Source: Areca catechu
Taxonomy: Eukaryota > Streptophyta > Magnoliopsida > Arecales > Arecaceae
Reading direction: 5' to 3'
Assembly: GCA_021397845.1 (NCBI GenBank)
Contig: CM038046.1
Span: forward strand, 4,383,001 to 4,447,000
DNA: 64,000 nt
The position numbers and the translations under genes were made by a program. Within the stretch, counting starts at the first letter, position 1; every line of letters begins with the position of its first letter. The notes under the pieces were generated by a model. That model saw nothing but the letters and a program-made list of their open reading frames with translations. It searched no databases and was not told the DNA's origin. Below are positions 58,687 through 64,000 of the stretch, in pieces.

Positions 58687-61600
58687 ATGGACGCGGAGCT
58701 GCTCGAACTCCAGCGGCAGTTCGAGCTGGCGCAGCAGGTCAAGTCCAGCGTGCGCCTCTCTGAGCGGAATGTCGTCGAGTTGGTCCACAAACTTCAGGAG
58801 CTCCGCTTCATCGATTTCGACCTCCTCCACACCATCTCCGGAAAGGAGTACATCACCACCGTAACCCCTTCTCTCCCTTTCTCTTTGCATAGGGTTTCCT
58901 TTTTCTCAATTCCATTTACCAGATCTTTAGGGTTTCTACGGCAATATTTTTGCCGGATAACTAATTCAATTCGATCATGTAAACGATTGCTTCATATTTT
59001 CCCTTAGAATCATATTTTATTTATCGGACCAGATATCTCAAATTCAATGTCTTCTTTTCCATTCATCTCGTTTTCTTTTGGAACTGATTAGGAAAAAGAA
59101 CAAATCTTGATCGGTTTCATGGCTTCCCTCCTATTTTTATGCTACCAGGTATCCCTAATTCAATTCAAATCACGTGGGAGTTTGTCCCTCTCCCGTAATC
59201 TGACCTTCGTTTGGAGCCAATTAGGAAAAAGAACAATTATTGATAGCTTTCAGGGCTCGATCCTCTCACTGTGATTGATAACTTGGTGTTTTTGTAACAG
59301 GATCAGTTGAGGCTTGAGATGGAGGTGGAGATTAAGAAGTCTGGTCGTGTGTCTCTAATCGATCTCTCCGATACTGTTGGAGTTGATTTGTACCATGTTG
59401 AGAGGCAAGCCCAGAACATAGTATCAGATGATTCAGGGCTAATGCTGATTAATGGGGAGATTATTTCGCAGTCTTATTGGGATTCCGTGGCGGAGGAAAT
59501 AAATGAGAAGTTGCAGGAGTGTAGTCAGATCTCTTTGGCTGAGATTGCTGCCCAGTTGCATATTGGCTCAGAGTTGGTAGTGTCTGTTCTGGAGCCCCGT
59601 CTTGGAACACTTGTGAGTGAACTTTGTAATTTTGCCCGATATTGTTTTTCTCATTTTTTTCTTGATATTGATTATACCATGCTAATGTTTTTTTTCTATG
59701 TCTGATGATATTTAAGCATGCAAGACAATATTATTATCAACTAGAAGTCTTGTTTTAATTATTAGACAGGAGAAGCGGTTGCATCAATTGCATGGCTCGG
59801 TGTTAACAGATACATAGCTTCTGCACTTTTTTTTTCCTTTTTTCTTTAAGAAAGATGGGAAAGACCTTGAAGAAAATGTCAGGGGAAAGTTTGTTGGAGC
59901 TGAATGCTATTTTATTTATGTTTTTGTAGATGTTAAGATAATACAGTTTTATTTATTGTATATTTGTTGGAAGTGTAATAGAAATTAAAATGGATTTATT
60001 AACAACACAAACTTGAAAAGCATCATGATTTGGGATAAATAACAAAGTTGGAAACTGTAATTTAGGCAACAAAAAGGGGTGGGTTATTTGTTGCTGCTAC
60101 ATGAGAAGTTGTCCTTTTCGGTCTTACCTTTTTTGGGAGAAAATCTGATCTTAACCTTGCAAAAGAAGAATAAAATAGAGGACCATAGAAGTAAATCTGG
60201 TTAATATTAAAAATAATTATTTTTCAAATAACCATTACGGATGTGCATATTTTGATAATAAGCTAAGGTTCATTGGACAGGAGTGAAGCAAGTAATTCCT
60301 ATGTGGTCCAAGAATAATGGTTAAAGGCAAGTCATTTTTCTTGACACAATTGTCACTGCCTGTTGCAGAGCTATGATTTATCAGGCTGTGATGCAATTGT
60401 TATTATGCATATGTCTAAACTTATTTCAAGCTTGAAGATAAGTCATAAGCAATCCCATTTTATTGGTTATGATATTGAAAATGAAAGTTGGAATTGTGCA
60501 TGGTGGAATTTAGGCAGAATATGTTGGCATTCTCCAAAGCTTATTTGAATTATGAGTGTCCTATGATCTCGGAGAGATTTGGCTGAATAGTTGCAATGTG
60601 GTTGAAGGTCAAGTCACTAAACTTGTCCTCATCTTGTCAAATGCTTTTGTTTTAGTTGTTGATGCTCAGCAATCTCTTGGTTGCGATATGGTGATTTGGA
60701 GCTACTTTTAATTCACTTAGCATGTTATTATATTTCATATTTTATTTGTCTATCACTTCATGTGCCATTTGTACTCACTGCTCTCTCTTTCTCTCTCTCT
60801 CTCTATACACACACACACACACACACACAGTTACACATACATACATACCTGTACATATATACATACATACATACATGTGCATACATACATACATGTATAT
60901 ATGTGTGTGTGTGTATATATATGTGTATATATATTTGTGTGTTACTGTTGATGAACAAGAACATATAGTGGGAAATTGGGATGACCATTGGTCTTGATAG
61001 TCTTTCTTTTACAAGATTGTTAATATCTTTAGGTTATTCCTCATTATTGTGTCTCCATAAGGATCTTTTTTTTCTTTTTTTGAATAGAAGGGTTGGGGGG
61101 GGGGGGGGGCGGGCGGAGGGTTGGAAGGGGGCAACAGTTTGTCATAATTGTACATGTGATATATTTCCCTTCTGTTATATGTTGCTCTGAATATACTCTT
61201 TCCTTCCCAAATTCTAGCAACATATGCTAACTAGTTCTTTATCTTCTGCCTAGGTAAAAGGAAGACTAGAAGGTGGACAGTTGTATACTCCAGCGTATGT
61301 TTCGCGTATTACTGCTATGGTTCGTGGTGCTGCAAGGGGTATCACAGTTCCAACGAACTTACCAGCTGTTTGGAATTCCTTGCAGCAACTACTGCAAGAT
61401 ATAGATGGTGCTAATGGAGTGTCTGTCGAAGGTGCATTTTTTCAGTCCTTATTTAATGGGCTATTGAAGGAGGGGGAGATTCTTGGGGCACTTCGTGCAG
61501 GAGTGCAATGGACACCAGCTGTAAGCCTTTTCCTTTTTCCTGTCAATCTACTTTTTTCCTTACTGCATCTATTTCTTATTCATATTAATTTTTTTTTGAA

Positions 61601-63346
61601 TTTTAGGTTTTTGCCCATGCTCAAAGGGAAAGTGTGGATTCTTTCTTTTCACAGGTTTGAGGCATCTGCAGTCATTGCCTTTTTATTTATTTATCTGCCT
61701 ATAATTTTGTGTGTAATGTGGGCCACTTCATCCTTTTTTAGGGTAACACACTCAAGATTTTTTTAAAATGTTAAAATGCATCCAATTTTAGCTTTTTATA
61801 AAAAATCTGGCTATGAAGTTGACAAATGAAATTGGCAGCATATCTCTGTGTTAGCATTGCCTGGAAAATCCACAGTGTTTCTGATTTGTATGGTTAGATA
61901 TTTACTTTGTGTGAATACATCATTGTTAAATTAGATTTTTACTGCTCTGGGTGTATGAGATATATTATTACAAAGATTATTACGTTAGGTTTTTGGGTGC
62001 ACATTTTATGTTTATAATATAAGAACTTTTCCTTCGTTGATTTCTGAGTAGACAAGACAACTAAACCATGAAAGACATGACAAAAATGGGTTATTCAAGC
62101 ATGGAAGCTAGACAGCATCCTAGCTGATTGTTTACCTTAGATATTGATAGTTGCAGTAACTTGAATGATTAATTTCTTCTTCCAGTTGCTAAAATGTGGG
62201 ATTTAGATGTTTGATACCCTTCCTGTTGCATTGCCCACAAGGTTTTATGATATGTCTTTCTCTTTCAGAAAGCTTTCTTAGGTCAGAAACCAATACAAAT
62301 ATAGAGGTTATGCCAGTTTGAGAGCTGGTTCTGAAACATTTTTATAATTTGAATATATCTCGATTCATAAAGCATAACACACATAGATGGAACAAGGCCT
62401 GTCTTCATTGGTTTGGTATTTAGGGGCAGTTGGAGGTATAATGATGTTATAGTTCTTTAATCTACATGACATATTTGACGTTAATTTGATAATAAAGTTC
62501 ATATAGACTGTTAGGGGCCTAAGCTGGAGATCCATTATCAACTATATTTGCAGCCAGCTGTAGTTGAGGATGGTTTGTTGATAGGTGGAGTCACAGTGGA
62601 TATTGTCCTACAGCCACATCCATAGCCAACAAGCCTTACTTATGTATGTGGGGCCCAATTGATGCCTTTGATCTCAAGTCACTCGTACCTTATACCATTC
62701 TTCTTAAAAATTATTTGCCTTTAGTTTAGTATCTTTGAAAAATTTGTATGATTTGTAACAACCACTTCTTCGATCAGACTACTCACTGTTGATTCACTGC
62801 ATGAATTGAATACATGGCCAATAGTTGATCTTTCATCTGTTATGCAGAAAATAGATTTACAATTCTTTTTTAGGATCTAATGAATACTCTGGTTAACATT
62901 CCATATCGTGTTTATATGCCAGTAAATCTGTGCAAGTATATTAGAACATCTTTTGTTTTGTGGGAGAATTAATTATATATGGAACAATGCTTAAATTTAC
63001 TCGGAGATCCAATGGATTCTTTTCTTTAACAATCCTTTGCATTACAGAATTCATACATCAGCTATGAAGTTCTTCACAAGCTTGCGATACCTCAGCCTAA
63101 ACAGTTCTTGCTGGTATTTGAAAAGCATATGATTGTTGCTTCTTCCTATTATATTATTACAGAAGAAAACCTTCTTTATTTTTTATTAGGTGCATCTTTG
63201 TGATGCTCTGGTAATCCATTGTGTTTATGCGCTCCAATGTAGTCCAGGTATCCTGAAGGTATTGCACTAGATGGTGTTTTCGTTCACCCTTCAATGGTTG
63301 AAATGTTGGATGCTGCTATAGAGGATGCCGTTGAGCATGGGAACTG
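58687..63346 (+). CDS. UFL1: E3 UFM1-protein ligase 1 homolog, N-terminal part (gene runs past the window)
   Basis: Six exons, 58687-58860, 59301-59612, 61254-61520, 61607-61654, 63048-63113 and 63243-63346, join in phase to about 324 residues. The start MDAELLELQRQFELAQQVKSSVRL, then LHTISGKEYIT / DQLRLEMEVEIKKSGRVSLIDLSD, AQNIV, LVKGRLEGGQLYTPAYVSRI, VRGAARGITVPTNLP and FFSQNSYISYEVL, FVHPSMVEMLDAAIEDA are characteristic of UFL1 proteins, which are about 800 residues. UFL1 attaches the ubiquitin-like modifier UFM1 to targets at the ER membrane, including ribosomal proteins, and takes part in ER quality control and ER-phagy. Every splice site used is GT-AG. Exon 6 ends in phase 2 within a Trp codon. 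The sequence after 63347 to the window end is intron. Confidence 0.93.
60786..60945. repeat. (CT)n(AC)n(CATA)n compound microsatellite in UFL1 intron 2
   Basis: Successive CT, AC, ACAT and GT/AT runs. A G-homopolymer lies nearby at about 61096-61110. Both lie in the intron 59613-61253. Confidence 0.9.
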
Positions 63347-64000
63347 GTTAGGATCATAATTAACATTTGAATGGTGACATTTGTTTATTTTTCTTTTGAA
63401 TTGAATTTATTTGGTGTTACTTCAATGGTACATGATGTCTTTTTTCTCTTGTCAAGATAGTTTTTCACAAAAGTAGCCTGGCTTATCCGATAGCATGATT
63501 CTATATCTTATGAGCTGTTTATGAGTCGCATAAAGCATGTAATACTTAATGATTAATGCCCAGTGTATCACAAACAAAGAATGAGGAGCAAACCTTATCT
63601 GCTTAAATGTCATCAGAACATCAGGAGCAGGAATAGTCTTCAGTGGTTTGTCATGATAGTATAGGAAACTCATCAAGAGAGGTTGGTCCCCCCTTTGACA
63701 ATCTTCATCATAATCTTATGTCATCATGGTAGCATTGAGGGAATGATGCCACATGTTGTTTGAATTCTAACAATTTTTCTGAAGGATTTATTGAGATAAA
63801 GTTGAGGATTTTGCACTGCCTGCCAGTCATTCAGCCCTTCGAGTATGCTCAGAAATGATGTAATAATTCTATGTTCTCTTAGGTTTTAGATCTGTAAGTG
63901 TCTAATTTTGAATAACTGCTTTTTTTTTTCTTTTACTAACCAAAATCTTTGATTAGCTTAACCCTGGTCCTCTGTTTCTTCCATTTTGCTGGGAGTAATT

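Noticed and set aside
60681..60997. His/Thr/Tyr-rich ORFs in UFL1 intron 2
   Set aside because: They translate a CT/AC/CATA microsatellite and are not genes.

Overview
This window is nuclear DNA from a flowering plant. The evidence is two multi-exon, GT-AG spliced host genes with long AT-rich introns (a Nudix hydrolase of the plant NUDT9 type and the UFM1 ligase UFL1), an ankyrin-PGG membrane-protein gene, and large amounts of plant-type LTR retrotransposon. Element types, multi-kilobase introns and protein wording resemble non-grass monocots such as palms; this is an inference and cannot be proved from the window.

Layout. Positions 1-11487 hold a minus-strand Ty3/gypsy element of the Tat superfamily, cut by the left edge of the window. 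It has a 5' LTR at 9667-11487, a PBS, gag-pol broken by four in-frame stops (9587 down to 4143), a 120-bp tandem array (3010-4083), and an antisense, two-intron accessory gene (433-2713) that is still open. Positions 11488-12436 are AT-rich spacer. Positions 12437 to about 22970 hold a plus-strand Ty1/copia element of Sirevirus type. It has heavily decayed gag-pol, an extra ORF downstream of pol, several polypurine tracts, and LTRs built around 21-bp-phased palindromes. Its 3' LTR is cut off about 170 bp before the start codon of the NUDT9-like gene (23141-34526, ten exons).

Positions 35402-44730 hold a second Tat-like element with two LTRs and a near-perfect 5-bp target duplication. It has no recognisable pol. 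Its interior is a decayed copy of the antisense accessory gene plus two related tandem-repeat arrays, so it looks like a non-autonomous relative. Positions 44731-47689 are AT-rich, with a roughly 590-bp insert flanked by 26-bp direct repeats. Positions 47690-50755 are a 5'-truncated, degenerate LINE. Positions 52169-56283 are an ankyrin-PGG gene that has lost an internal segment and its C-terminal frame. Positions 58687-63346 are the first six exons of UFL1, which continues past the right edge.

How it fits together. Two conserved housekeeping genes, NUDT9 and UFL1, stand in the same orientation and appear to be an old neighbour pair. Retroelement insertion and a decaying ankyrin gene have pushed them apart. 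The most unusual material is the antisense spliced gene shared by the two Tat-like elements, which is carried by one of them without gag-pol, and the highly ordered repeat architecture of the LTRs.
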